Of a DNA stretch of 50,101 nt, positions 8,939 through 16,503 are shown piece after piece. Both the position numbers and the translations under genes were made by a program. The notes beneath the pieces were generated by a model. That model saw nothing but the letters and a program-made list of their open reading frames with translations, did no database searches and was not told where the DNA came from. The stretch is from CAIMZW01 sp037133095 (GTDB lineage Bacteria; Actinomycetota; Actinomycetes; Nanopelagicales; Nanopelagicaceae), in the NCBI GenBank assembly GCA_037133095.1, contig JBAXOT010000011.1:1-50101 (forward strand), read 5' to 3'. Every line of letters begins with the position of its first letter. Positions within the stretch are counted from its first letter, which is position 1.

Positions 8939-9933
8939 GTGATCGAATGTTGACTATGGCAGAGGCAGTTCGTGAGGCGATGGCAATTGCCATGGAAGAA
9001 CGTCCTGAAGTCTTTTTACTCGGCGAAGATGTCGGAATTTATGGTGGCGCCTTCGGAGTATCTGGCGATCTTTACCACCGATTTGGCTCGGATCGAGTCC
9101 TCGATACTCCGATTTCGGAACTTGGAATTGTTGGTGCTGCTGTTGGGGCTGCGCTCTCAGGTATGCGCCCAATCGTGGAAATACAATTCTCCGATTTCAC
9201 GGCTCAAGCCATGGACCAGATTGCCAACCAGGCAGCGAAGATTCACTTCATGCTGGGCGGTGCGCTCCACGTTCCGATGGTACTTCGCACTCCGTCAGGT
9301 TCAGGCACGGGAGCCGCTGCACAACACTCACAGAGTTTGGAAACTTGGTTTGCAAACGTGCCAGGACTGAAGGTTGTCATGCCTTCGAATCCAGATGATG
9401 CCAAGGGTCTTTTGCTCTCCGCCATCGACGACCCAAACCCAGTCATTTTCCTGGAACACAAATTGCTTTACAAACTTCCTGGTCGCGATGCAGTCGCAGA
9501 AGGATCTAGTCGAATTCCTTTAGGGGTTTCGAAAGTCGTTCGCACTGGCAAAGATCTCACCATTGTGGCCACTGGCGTGATGGTTAATAAATCATTCGAG
9601 GCCGCAGCGCGATTAGAAGCCGAAGGAATTACCGTTGAACTGATCGATCCACGAACAATCTCTCCACTCGACATGAATCCAATCTACGAATCTGTCGATA
9701 AGACTGGGCGATTGCTGGTCGTGCAAGAGGCTCCGGCCCATGCCGGCTTTATCAATGAGGTCGTGACTCAACTTGTAGGTAGTCCTTCATTCGGGTCGCT
9801 CATTGCGCCAGTGAAACGCCTTGCCGGATTAAATATTCCCATTCCTTATGCACCACAACTAGAACGAAGCGCGGTTCCGCAAATTGATGACATCGAAATT
9901 GCGGCACGTGATCTCGTAAAGAGTTGGAAATGA
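8935..9933 (+). CDS. TPP-dependent 2-oxoacid/acetoin dehydrogenase E1 beta
   Basis: A 332-residue E1 beta (transketolase central and C-terminal domains) that completes the TPP active site. Recognisable segments are EAMAIAMEERPEVFLLGEDV, the glutamate-bearing DTPISELGIVGAAVGAA, RTPSGSGTGAAAQHSQSLE and the C-terminal IDPRTISPLDMNPI. Length is normal. The ATG overlaps the E1 alpha stop as ATGA, consistent with 1:1 subunit production. Its stop overlaps the E2 start in the same way. Confidence 0.93.
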   Translation: MSDRMLTMAEAVREAMAIAMEERPEVFLLGEDVGIYGGAFGVSGDLYHRFGSDRVLDTPISELGIVGAAVGAALSGMRPIVEIQFSDFTAQAMDQIANQAAKIHFMLGGALHVPMVLRTPSGSGTGAAAQHSQSLETWFANVPGLKVVMPSNPDDAKGLLLSAIDDPNPVIFLEHKLLYKLPGRDAVAEGSSRIPLGVSKVVRTGKDLTIVATGVMVNKSFEAAARLEAEGITVELIDPRTISPLDMNPIYESVDKTGRLLVVQEAPAHAGFINEVVTQLVGSPSFGSLIAPVKRLAGLNIPIPYAPQLERSAVPQIDDIEIAARDLVKSWK

Positions 9934-11060
9934 GTTTCCTTTACCCGGTAGTCATGCCCAAGATGAGCATGACGATGGAGACCGGCGATCTCATTGTCTA
10001 TTACGTGAGCCCTGGCGATCACGTGAAATCTGGCCAAGTGCTTTTTGAAGTAATGACCGACAAGATTGACATGGAGGTTGAAGCGCCCGCCGATGGAGTT
10101 ATCAAAGACCTCATCGGTGTAGTGGGTGAGACCATTCCAATTGGCAAGCCTGTTTTAACGATGTTGACCGAAACTGAAGTTATGGCTTTCGATTTCGATG
10201 GACCGAGCGAACCCATGGCTGAAGTCGTCGCACAACCAGTGGTTGAACCGCATGAAGTTGCTGAAGTGGTTTTAACAACTCCAGAGCCAGAATATGTTCC
10301 ACCTGTCGTCGAGGCACCGGTCGTTGTTGAGCCGTTAGTCGTTGCTCCAACTGCAGCCACCCAGATTAAAGCCGTTCCAAAGGCGCGGGCTTTAGCAGCC
10401 GAAAAAGGGATTTCCCTTTCGACCATCAAAGCCACCGGGCCTGACGGCACTATCATGTTTTCTGATATTTCAGGTTTGCAGATCAACCCAAAAATCGCTG
10501 CCAGACAAGAGGCCAATCGCAAACTTATTGCCGCGGGAATCGAGAAAACACGAAGCGTTCCGCAAACGTCATTTACTCGAATATTCAAGCACTCCTCGGG
10601 CAAGAATCAGCATTGGCAAGCGCACCTATTAACCACCTGGGCTGGTGTTCTTCGCTCTCGCCTAGATCTCAATATCTCATCCATCAATGGCGAAGCAGGT
10701 TCCGACATTGGCATAGCGATGATTATTAAGTCGATCTATGGCAGCGCATTGCCAGTCTTTCATAACCCTGATTTGCTTGGTCGAAAAGAACTCGAAGAGC
10801 TTTACGATCGCACCACTCATCAAGCTCAGGAAGGCAAAGTGCCTATCTACATGTTGAGCGGGGCCACTACAACCATCTTTGACCTCACCTTGTTCCGAAT
10901 GAGTTCCAACACTCCTCCGCTCTTCCCTGGTCACGTTACCTCACTGACTGTTGGAAAGAACTCCGATTCAAAGAAGAGCGTTTCCTTAACTATCGACCTA
11001 CGTTATTGTGACTTTTATGATGGCGCCGAATTATTGGATCACCTGATTGAAGGTCTTTGA
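9930..11060 (+). CDS. Lipoyl-domain E2-like protein with degenerate acyltransferase domain
   Basis: A 376-residue protein with the order of a dihydrolipoamide acyltransferase. Residues 1-75 form a lipoyl domain with the lipoylated lysine in MTDKIDMEVEAP (Lys45). A Pro/Val/Glu-rich linker spans about 85-140, and a peripheral-subunit-binding segment (PKARALAAEKGIS) is near 145-180. The C-terminal domain is shorter and divergent. Where catalytic E2 proteins have DHRxxDG, this one reads DLRYCDFYDGAELL, so the catalytic histidine is absent. Normal acyl transfer to CoA is therefore doubtful; a lipoyl carrier or core role remains possible. The start is ATG 9930, overlapping the E1 beta stop. No E3 gene is in the window. 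Confidence 0.85.
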   Translation: MSFLYPVVMPKMSMTMETGDLIVYYVSPGDHVKSGQVLFEVMTDKIDMEVEAPADGVIKDLIGVVGETIPIGKPVLTMLTETEVMAFDFDGPSEPMAEVVAQPVVEPHEVAEVVLTTPEPEYVPPVVEAPVVVEPLVVAPTAATQIKAVPKARALAAEKGISLSTIKATGPDGTIMFSDISGLQINPKIAARQEANRKLIAAGIEKTRSVPQTSFTRIFKHSSGKNQHWQAHLLTTWAGVLRSRLDLNISSINGEAGSDIGIAMIIKSIYGSALPVFHNPDLLGRKELEELYDRTTHQAQEGKVPIYMLSGATTTIFDLTLFRMSSNTPPLFPGHVTSLTVGKNSDSKKSVSLTIDLRYCDFYDGAELLDHLIEGL

Positions 11061-11085
11061 TTGATGCGCTTAGGAAGGGATTGAG

Positions 11086-12780
11086 ATGTCATCCCTCATA
11101 GGCATTCCTGCGAGCGCGGGGGCAACGTACGGAACATTCTTCTTACTGACTTCAGACGTGCCCATGCCTACCCCAGCCAAGTCGACCATGACTGCTGCTG
11201 CGGAAAAGTTGGCATTAGAAGAGGCGGTGGTCTGCGTCTCTTCCGACCTCGCGGATCGAGCATCGCGAGCAACTGGCGAGCTGCAAGAAATCTTGATCGC
11301 AGTTGCCGAAATAGCTGGTGACCCAGCACTGATTGAAGAGGCGCACGCGCATATCGACAATGGCGATACCGCTGCGTATGCCATCCTAAAAGCCTCGGAA
11401 CTTTTTAAAGATCTGCTGGAGCAATCAGGTGGCTATCTGGCTGAACGAGTGAGCGACGTCGGAAATATCTGTGACCGAATTCTTTGCCAACTCGCCGGTA
11501 CTTCCTATCCAGAGATCCCGTCGTTCAGCGAACCAACTGTGTTGATCGCTCGGGACTTGTCTCCGGCCGATACGACAGACCTGGTTCCCGGGCAAATCCT
11601 GGCGATCGTGACCGAAGCCGGTGGTCCCACCAGTCACACCGCCATCATCGCTCGTTCTCTCGGCATTCCTGCGATTGTTGCTTGTCAGGGAATCATTGCG
11701 AAAGCCTTAGCTCACTTAGGCCAACCAGTCGGGATAATCGCGACAACCGGCGAAGTTTTCTTTGATCCAGGTGCGGACGAGATAGCCGCGATTGAAAACC
11801 AAGTGGAGAAAATTCGAATCCGAAAGTTGGCCCAGCAACAACGTTCCAGCGCGGGCTATAAATCCAAAGATGGACGAGGGATTCCTATCTACGCCAATGT
11901 TGGCCGATTCAGCGATGCTGAAAAGGCTGTCAGCGTCGGCGCGGATGGCGTCGGATTGCTCCGGACTGAACTCCTGTACCTAGATCAAAAAGTTCCGCCA
12001 ACTCTCGAAGAACAAGCGGATCGCTATGCAAAGATTTTTGAGCTCTTTCCCGAACAAAAGGTCGTCATACGCACTCTCGATGCAGGGGCAGATAAACCCT
12101 TGGCATTTATTAACTTTGGGCACGAGCCGAATCCAGCCCTTGGGGTTCGTGGCTATCGGACGATTACCTTGCACGAAGAATTGCTTCGAACCCAACTAGA
12201 GGCAATTTCACTTGCGCAATCGCGAACCAAAGCCGAAGTATGGGTAATGGCGCCAATGATCACTGTTCCGCAAGAAGCACAAGACTTTCTCAATTTATGT
12301 CGTGAATACAATCTCACTAAATCGGGAGTGATGATTGAGGTGCCGGCCGCTGTCTTCCATGCTGAAGAGATAACTCGAATCTGCGATTTCGTTTCCATCG
12401 GAACGAACGATTTAGGCCAATACCTGCATGCCGCGGATCGAGAATCGGCAGCCCTGGCTCACTTTAATAATCCTTGGCAACCAGCCTTAATTCGTGCAAT
12501 TCATCAGATAGCGCAGGCCGGCCTTCGAAACAATTGTCCTGTAGGTGTTTGCGGTGAGGCCGCCTCTGATGCGGCTTTGGCGACTGTTTTGCTGGGCCTA
12601 GGCGTTACGAGCTTGTCTTGCAACGTCGCCACACTCTCCGATGTTGCGATGATTATTGGTGCGACGAATTATGAAGAGATGAAGTCGGCTGCTACCGCTG
12701 CGCTAGAACAAAACTCTGCAGTAGATTCCCAAGCGATGGCACGCAAATGTTTACCTGCTCTTGCCGAATTGGGACTCTAG
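11086..12780 (+). CDS. ptsI: PTS Enzyme I (phosphoenolpyruvate-protein phosphotransferase)
   Basis: A 564-residue Enzyme I, which autophosphorylates from PEP and phosphorylates HPr. The phosphohistidine motif GGPTSHTAIIARSLGIPA has His184. The PEP-binding TIM-barrel half carries GADGVGLLRTE, RTLDAGADKPL, GTNDLGQY and the C-terminal cysteine in NCPVGVCGEA. Length is as usual. The start ATG 11086 is preceded by AGGAAGGG at suitable distance, and 25 bp separate it from the E2 stop. With ptsH (divergent) and the EII genes downstream, the whole phosphorelay is encoded within about 9 kb. Confidence 0.96.
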   Translation: MSSLIGIPASAGATYGTFFLLTSDVPMPTPAKSTMTAAAEKLALEEAVVCVSSDLADRASRATGELQEILIAVAEIAGDPALIEEAHAHIDNGDTAAYAILKASELFKDLLEQSGGYLAERVSDVGNICDRILCQLAGTSYPEIPSFSEPTVLIARDLSPADTTDLVPGQILAIVTEAGGPTSHTAIIARSLGIPAIVACQGIIAKALAHLGQPVGIIATTGEVFFDPGADEIAAIENQVEKIRIRKLAQQQRSSAGYKSKDGRGIPIYANVGRFSDAEKAVSVGADGVGLLRTELLYLDQKVPPTLEEQADRYAKIFELFPEQKVVIRTLDAGADKPLAFINFGHEPNPALGVRGYRTITLHEELLRTQLEAISLAQSRTKAEVWVMAPMITVPQEAQDFLNLCREYNLTKSGVMIEVPAAVFHAEEITRICDFVSIGTNDLGQYLHAADRESAALAHFNNPWQPALIRAIHQIAQAGLRNNCPVGVCGEAASDAALATVLLGLGVTSLSCNVATLSDVAMIIGATNYEEMKSAATAALEQNSAVDSQAMARKCLPALAELGL

Positions 12781-12936
12781 ATCCATTACTCACCAGTAGC
12801 AATGCAACGAAAGGCAGAATGATTTTTCAATCTCGCGTCTATGACGAGGAGGTAAAAAGAAAGTTACAAAAATATAAAAGAATTCCCGCAAATGTACTTG
12901 CACACTGGTAACTTTTACAGGCACACTTCTCCAAAT

Positions 12937-12951
12937 GTTCAATGATTGAAC
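12937..12951. promoter_or_regulatory. Perfect palindrome upstream of the SorC-family gene
   Basis: GTTCAATGATTGAAC is a 7+1+7 perfect dyad ending a few bases before the regulator's start codon. SorC/DeoR-type sugar regulators commonly bind such dyads and autoregulate, so this is a candidate operator for the gene that follows. The gap 12781-12955 also holds a TTGCAC at 12898-12903 but no clear terminator after ptsI. Read-through from ptsI is therefore possible. Confidence 0.5.
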
Positions 12952-12955
12952 GGAT

Positions 12956-13930
12956 GTGACGATAGTGAAACAGCGCGACACAGAATTGGTTCTGCGTGCT
13001 GCCCGTCTCTACTACGAAGATAAGAAATCGCAAGACGAAGTGGCCAAAGTTCTCGGAACTTCGCGCTCGAATGTCTCGAGAATGCTCACACTTGCCAAAG
13101 AATTAGGTTTGGTTGAGATTCGGGTCGTGGCTCCGATCTCCCGCCACGAATCACTCTCCAATCAAATTCAAAATATCCTCAATATTAAAGAAGTTCAGGT
13201 CATTGCCACCGAACAGAATGATTTAGTCCTTAGCGCCGTTGGCCGAGCCGCGGCGCGGAGTGTTATTCAATCACTTCGGCCCAATCAAACCATCGCCATT
13301 TCCTGGGGTCGAGGTCTAGAAGCAACTGTTCATGGTCTGGAAAATGAAAATATATCGGGGCTGAAAGTCACTCAACTTATGGGTTCGCTCTCTTCGATCT
13401 CCACTTCGGTCAGCGCAGAAGAAGTTGGTCGTTCACTGGCTCGCAATCTGAACGCACAGTTTGTCCCATTTCTCGCACCAGTTGTTGTCAGCACCTCGAA
13501 GATGCGAAACTCGTTAATCCAGGAAGAATCCATTGCATCCACTCTAGAACTGGCTCGGCGTGCGGATATCGCGATTGTTGGCGTTGGATCAAAAGGTTCA
13601 TCTTCCAGCGAGAAGGTACTCGAGGAATTCAAACTTTCTCGTACCGAGACCGAGCAGGTGCGCAATAAGTATGCCGGCGATATTGCAACTCATTTCTACG
13701 ACATTGACGGAAATATCGTTAGCGCTGCCATGGATCGTCGTGTAATCGGGCTAACCTTGGAAGAGATTCGTAACATACCCAAGGTAGTTGGGATCGCAGC
13801 CGGATATGAAAAGGCAGAAGGTGTTATCGGTGCCGCAAGAGCTGGGCTGATAGACATTCTGATTATCGATCTAGCTTGCGCCAATGCCATCGTGAAGTTT
13901 ATTTCTCCGAAAATGGTGAAGAGCGCATGA
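12956..13930 (+). CDS. SorC/DeoR-family sugar-responsive transcriptional regulator
   Basis: A 324-residue SorC-family regulator. The N-terminal helix-turn-helix is at about residues 10-60 (RAARLYYEDKKSQDEVAKVL, SRSNVSRMLTLAKELGLVEI). A sugar-phosphate-binding domain resembling phosphosugar isomerases follows (ISWGRGLEATV, LMGSL, IVGVGSKGSSSSE, GVIGAARAGLIDILI). Such proteins bind phosphorylated sugars or polyols and control neighbouring uptake operons. The start is GTG 12956; GTG 12965 is an alternative with GGA at a slightly better distance. gutM starts at its stop (ATGA), so the regulator heads the PTS permease operon. Confidence 0.9.
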   Translation: MTIVKQRDTELVLRAARLYYEDKKSQDEVAKVLGTSRSNVSRMLTLAKELGLVEIRVVAPISRHESLSNQIQNILNIKEVQVIATEQNDLVLSAVGRAAARSVIQSLRPNQTIAISWGRGLEATVHGLENENISGLKVTQLMGSLSSISTSVSAEEVGRSLARNLNAQFVPFLAPVVVSTSKMRNSLIQEESIASTLELARRADIAIVGVGSKGSSSSEKVLEEFKLSRTETEQVRNKYAGDIATHFYDIDGNIVSAAMDRRVIGLTLEEIRNIPKVVGIAAGYEKAEGVIGAARAGLIDILIIDLACANAIVKFISPKMVKSA

Positions 13931-14316
13931 CCTACTTAACGAAACTATTTATTGTTATTGCTTTTATGTGGGCTTCGCAGCTGGCTCTGGCATATATGCA
14001 GGCGAAAAATTTCCAAAAGGACATTAAGCGACTACGTAAAATGGGCATGGTAGCCACTGGTATGGGTGGCAAGCGCTATCGCGGTGGACGGGCGTTTGTG
14101 GCACTTTCGGCCAATGACGACAACATCGTTCAGGATGGACTGGTCCTTCGGGGCTTCACCGTCTTTACAAAATCAAAGCCACTCCCCCAATACAAAGGAT
14201 TCTCGCTGGAAGAGATCATCTCGGGTACCCGAGTTGTGGAAGGTGAACCCAAGAAGGTAACGGATGCTGCAAAGCACGCCGCACAACTTCTTCGGGATCA
14301 CTACTCCAAAATCTAA
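13927..14316 (+). CDS. gutM: GutM-family glucitol operon activator-like protein
   Basis: A 129-residue protein with one N-terminal membrane segment (about residues 3-22, LFIVIAFMWASQLALAYMQA), followed by a soluble domain with RLRKMGMVATGMGGKRYRGG and LRGFTVF, the pattern of GutM proteins. In enterobacteria GutM is encoded in the glucitol operon and affects its expression; the mechanism is unclear. The start ATG 13927 overlaps the SorC-gene stop as ATGA; an upstream extension to 13876 would lie inside that gene. The pairing with SorC and srlA supports the glucitol-type assignment. Confidence 0.85.
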   Translation: MTYLTKLFIVIAFMWASQLALAYMQAKNFQKDIKRLRKMGMVATGMGGKRYRGGRAFVALSANDDNIVQDGLVLRGFTVFTKSKPLPQYKGFSLEEIISGTRVVEGEPKKVTDAAKHAAQLLRDHYSKI

Positions 14317-14325
14317 CCAGGAGAA

Positions 14326-14351
14326 TTGCAAGCCGCCACGGTGGTTTGCAA
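14326..14351 (+). other. Intra-operon RNA hairpin between gutM and srlA
   Basis: The transcript can form an 11-bp stem with two G-U pairs: TTGCAAGCCGC with GTGGTTTGCAA around the loop CACG. No U-run follows, so it is not a standard intrinsic terminator. It could act in processing or stabilisation of the permease mRNA, or be bound as DNA. Confidence 0.45.
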
Positions 14352-14371
14352 GATGTACAAAGCAAGGAAAG

Positions 14372-14402
14372 TAATGATTGATTGCACTGAGATTAATCAT
14401 TA
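14372..14402. promoter_or_regulatory. Inverted repeat upstream of srlA
   Basis: TAATGATT (14372-14379) and AATCATTA (14395-14402) form an 8-bp dyad separated by 15 bp that contains TTGCAC. The word ATGATTGA also occurs in the palindrome before the SorC-type gene. It is a possible regulator site for the permease genes; no confident -10/-35 pair was found nearby. Confidence 0.35.
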
Positions 14403-14453
14403 TTGAAAAGAAGAGGGTCGCGACCGCGGCTTCATTCAACTAGGAGGTGTGCA

Positions 14454-15056
14454 TTGAATCTACATGGACTCGTCATTGTGGCGAACCAAGTGATTATTAA
14501 TAAGCCCACGGGAATTATGGGTGCCCTTGCTACAGGCGCTCAAGATTTCATTAAGGTGTTCAATAGAGGTGGTCAGAACTTTGTTGGCTTAGTTAGTGGA
14601 ATTCTTCCAACATTGATCGTTCTGCTCACTGCTGTAAATGCTCTTGTTCGCATCATTGGACCAGAGCGAATTGAAAAGCTTGGTACCGCAGCTGCACGCC
14701 CAGGCTTGCAGTGGTATCCAGTCCGTTACATCGTTCTTCCTTTTGTTTCAGTCTTCGTTTTGACGAATCCAATGGCTTACACCATGGGTCGCTTCCTTCC
14801 AGAACGTTTCAAGCCAGCGTTTTACGATTCAGCTGTTTCCTTCGTACACCCAATTCTCGGTATTTTCCCTCATGCAAACCCAGGCGAACTTTTCGTTTAC
14901 CTTGGTATTGCAACCGGAATTTCCAATTTGGGTCTGCCTCTTGGTGACCTAGCAATTCGTTACCTGTTGGTTGGTCTTGTAGTTATCTTTATCCGCGGCA
15001 TTGTCACCGAGTTCATTACGGCTCGCATGATGTCCAAGTCCGCAAAGGAGGCATAA
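14454..15056 (+). CDS. srlA: PTS glucitol/sorbitol-type permease, EIIC subunit (SrlA-like)
   Basis: A 200-residue membrane protein of the EIIC-Gut family, the first half of the channel that imports and phosphorylates a polyol. Family signatures are GGQNFVGLVSGILPTLIVLL, LTNPMAYTMGRFLPERFKP, FPHANPGELFVYLGIATGIS and LPLGDLAIRYLLVGL. It is similar in size to E. coli SrlA. The start is TTG 14454, because a strong AGGAGG lies at 14442-14447, six bases upstream. An upstream ATG frame to 14403 would add an Arg-rich tail that does not look like a membrane protein start. Confidence 0.93.
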   Translation: MNLHGLVIVANQVIINKPTGIMGALATGAQDFIKVFNRGGQNFVGLVSGILPTLIVLLTAVNALVRIIGPERIEKLGTAAARPGLQWYPVRYIVLPFVSVFVLTNPMAYTMGRFLPERFKPAFYDSAVSFVHPILGIFPHANPGELFVYLGIATGISNLGLPLGDLAIRYLLVGLVVIFIRGIVTEFITARMMSKSAKEA

Positions 15057-15060
15057 TTAA

Positions 15061-15609
15061 ATGGATGGAATCAATAGAATCCTCGTAAAGGTTGGTCGTA
15101 GCGTAGGTGGAGTAGTTGGAATTCTTTTCCAATCTGGCCGCGATGCAATTGACACCGTTATTCGTAACGTACTTCCATTTATGGCCTTCATCTCCTTCAT
15201 CGTTGGTGTCATTCTGACCACTGGTGTCGGTGACTGGATTGCTAAAGGTATTAAAGGCTCCGCATCATCACTTCCTGGTTTGCTCTTGATCTCGATCATT
15301 TGCGCTATCCCAGTCCTATCTCCATTGCTTGGACCAGGTGCCGTTATTGCTCAGATCGTTGGAGTTCTCCTCGGTGTTGAAATTGGCAAGGGAAACATCC
15401 CTGCTCAATACGCACTTCCTGCTCTCTTCGCGATCAACCCACAGGTTGGTTGCGACTTCATCCCAGTAGGTCTTGCTTTGGGAGAAGCCGAGCCGGAGAC
15501 TGTCGAGATTGGTGTTCCTGCGGTTCTGCTTTCCCGTTTGATCACTGGTCCACTTTCCGTCGTCATCGCATACGTTGCGAGCTTCGGTCTTTACAGCGTA
15601 AAGAAGTAA
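15061..15609 (+). CDS. PTS glucitol/sorbitol-type permease, second EIIC domain (SrlE C-terminal part)
   Basis: A 182-residue membrane protein equal to the C-terminal (IIC2) part of E. coli SrlE. It contains GINRILVKVGRSVGGVVG, VIRNVLPFMAFISFIVGVIL, IPVLSPLLGPGAVIAQ and INPQVGCDFIPVGLALGEAE. In E. coli the IIB domain is fused in front of this domain; here it is a separate downstream gene. It starts 4 bp after srlA, so the two channel halves are translated together. A strong hairpin follows directly after the stop. Confidence 0.92.
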   Translation: MDGINRILVKVGRSVGGVVGILFQSGRDAIDTVIRNVLPFMAFISFIVGVILTTGVGDWIAKGIKGSASSLPGLLLISIICAIPVLSPLLGPGAVIAQIVGVLLGVEIGKGNIPAQYALPALFAINPQVGCDFIPVGLALGEAEPETVEIGVPAVLLSRLITGPLSVVIAYVASFGLYSVKK

Positions 15610-15631
15610 GGAAAAACACCTCTAGAGCGTC

Positions 15632-15662
15632 GTTCCAGAGTGCAGGCTCTGCACTCTGGAAC
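15632..15662 (+). other. Strong perfect hairpin inside the PTS operon
   Basis: GTTCCAGAGTGCAG (15632-15645) and CTGCACTCTGGAAC (15649-15662) form a perfect 14-bp stem with the loop GCT. Outer CCTCT/AGAGG pairing can extend it. No T-run follows, so it is probably not a simple terminator. It sits between the IIC2 and IIB genes and may stabilise the upstream mRNA or attenuate downstream expression. Confidence 0.7.
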
Positions 15663-15736
15663 ACGAGAGGCTAGATTTAGTTCCATAATTGAGACTTTCA
15701 GATCCAACAACGAATTCATAGGCATAGGGAGTAAAA

Positions 15737-16108
15737 ATGGGCGAATACAAGAGCGTTATCGTTGAAGCTGGTCGTGGTGGTTGGGGTGGACCTTTAATAA
15801 TCACGCCTACGGACGAGAAGCCTTATGTTTACTCGGTAACTGGTGGTGGAATTCACCCCGTCGCTCAGGCCATTGCAGATGCCACAGGTGGAATTCCTTT
15901 TGATGGCTTTAAGAGCAGTGTTCCCTTCGACAAAATCGCTGTTGCAGTTATTGACTGCGGTGGGACTGCCCGTGTTGGCGTATACCCGATGAAGAAGGTT
16001 TTGACTGTTGATATTCACGGCACATCACCAGCCGGCCCGCTAGCAATGTTCATCACCAAGGAACTTTTTGTATCCGGAGTAAAGACCGAGAACATTAAAG
16101 AGGCGTAA
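15737..16108 (+). CDS. PTS glucitol/sorbitol-type EIIB protein (SrlE N-terminal part)
   Basis: A 123-residue soluble EIIB-Gut domain. It starts with VEAGRGGWGGPL and holds the phosphocysteine in VAVIDCGGTARVGVYP (Cys74), then VDIHGTSPAGPLAMFI and SGVKTENI, as in the first 120 residues of E. coli SrlE. It takes phosphate from EIIA and phosphorylates the incoming polyol. Here it is free-standing, downstream of the membrane domain and separated from it by a 127-bp spacer with a hairpin. The ATG 15737 is preceded by AGGGAG. Confidence 0.92.
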   Translation: MGEYKSVIVEAGRGGWGGPLIITPTDEKPYVYSVTGGGIHPVAQAIADATGGIPFDGFKSSVPFDKIAVAVIDCGGTARVGVYPMKKVLTVDIHGTSPAGPLAMFITKELFVSGVKTENIKEA

Positions 16109-16111
16109 GAC

Positions 16112-16483
16112 TTGGCCGAAGTTGTATACCGCTCGACTGTCACTGCAGTAGGCGAATTGGTTTCAGATTTTCGCGAGCAAGGCGTTCTTGTATTTTTCGG
16201 CGAGAACGCCCCAATTGAACTCCATGAATTTTCTATTCTGCACAAAGTTGATATTCAGATTCGGGCGCCGAAACCAGGCGATGTGATTGATATTAACAGC
16301 AATACATACACAGTTTTAGCTGTCGGTTCAGTGGCAAGCGATAACCTTCTCAATCTAGGACATTTAGATTTAAAGGCGAATGGATTAACCGAGGCAGAGT
16401 TGCCTGGCGATGTAAATATTGAAGCAGTTGCATTACCTATCGTAAGTGTTGGAGATATCTTCTCAGTTATTTCTAGCGATTAA
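16112..16483 (+). CDS. srlB: PTS glucitol/sorbitol-type EIIA protein
   Basis: A 123-residue EIIA-Gut, which takes phosphate from HPr. The sequence VFFGENAPIELHEFSILHK aligns with E. coli SrlB and puts the active-site histidine at about His44. The later blocks VLAVGSVASDNLLNLGHLDL and LPGDVNIEAV are family hallmarks. The start is TTG 16112, three bases after the EIIB stop. This completes the permease (IIA, IIB, IIC1, IIC2). Confidence 0.92.
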   Translation: MAEVVYRSTVTAVGELVSDFREQGVLVFFGENAPIELHEFSILHKVDIQIRAPKPGDVIDINSNTYTVLAVGSVASDNLLNLGHLDLKANGLTEAELPGDVNIEAVALPIVSVGDIFSVISSD

Positions 16484-16503
16484 ATGTAGAAAAGAGTTGT
16501 CAG

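Noticed and set aside
10019..10603. 194-codon minus-strand frame opposite the E2 gene
   Set aside because: It covers the low-complexity Pro/Val/Glu linker, whose composition favours open antisense frames; Ser/Thr/Gly-rich product without motif.
12846..12951. Strong GAGGAGGT in the ptsI-SorC gap, which suggested a small gene
   Set aside because: No start codon lies within the usual 5-12 bases; the only ATG frame nearby gives 17 unremarkable residues and is 37 bases off.
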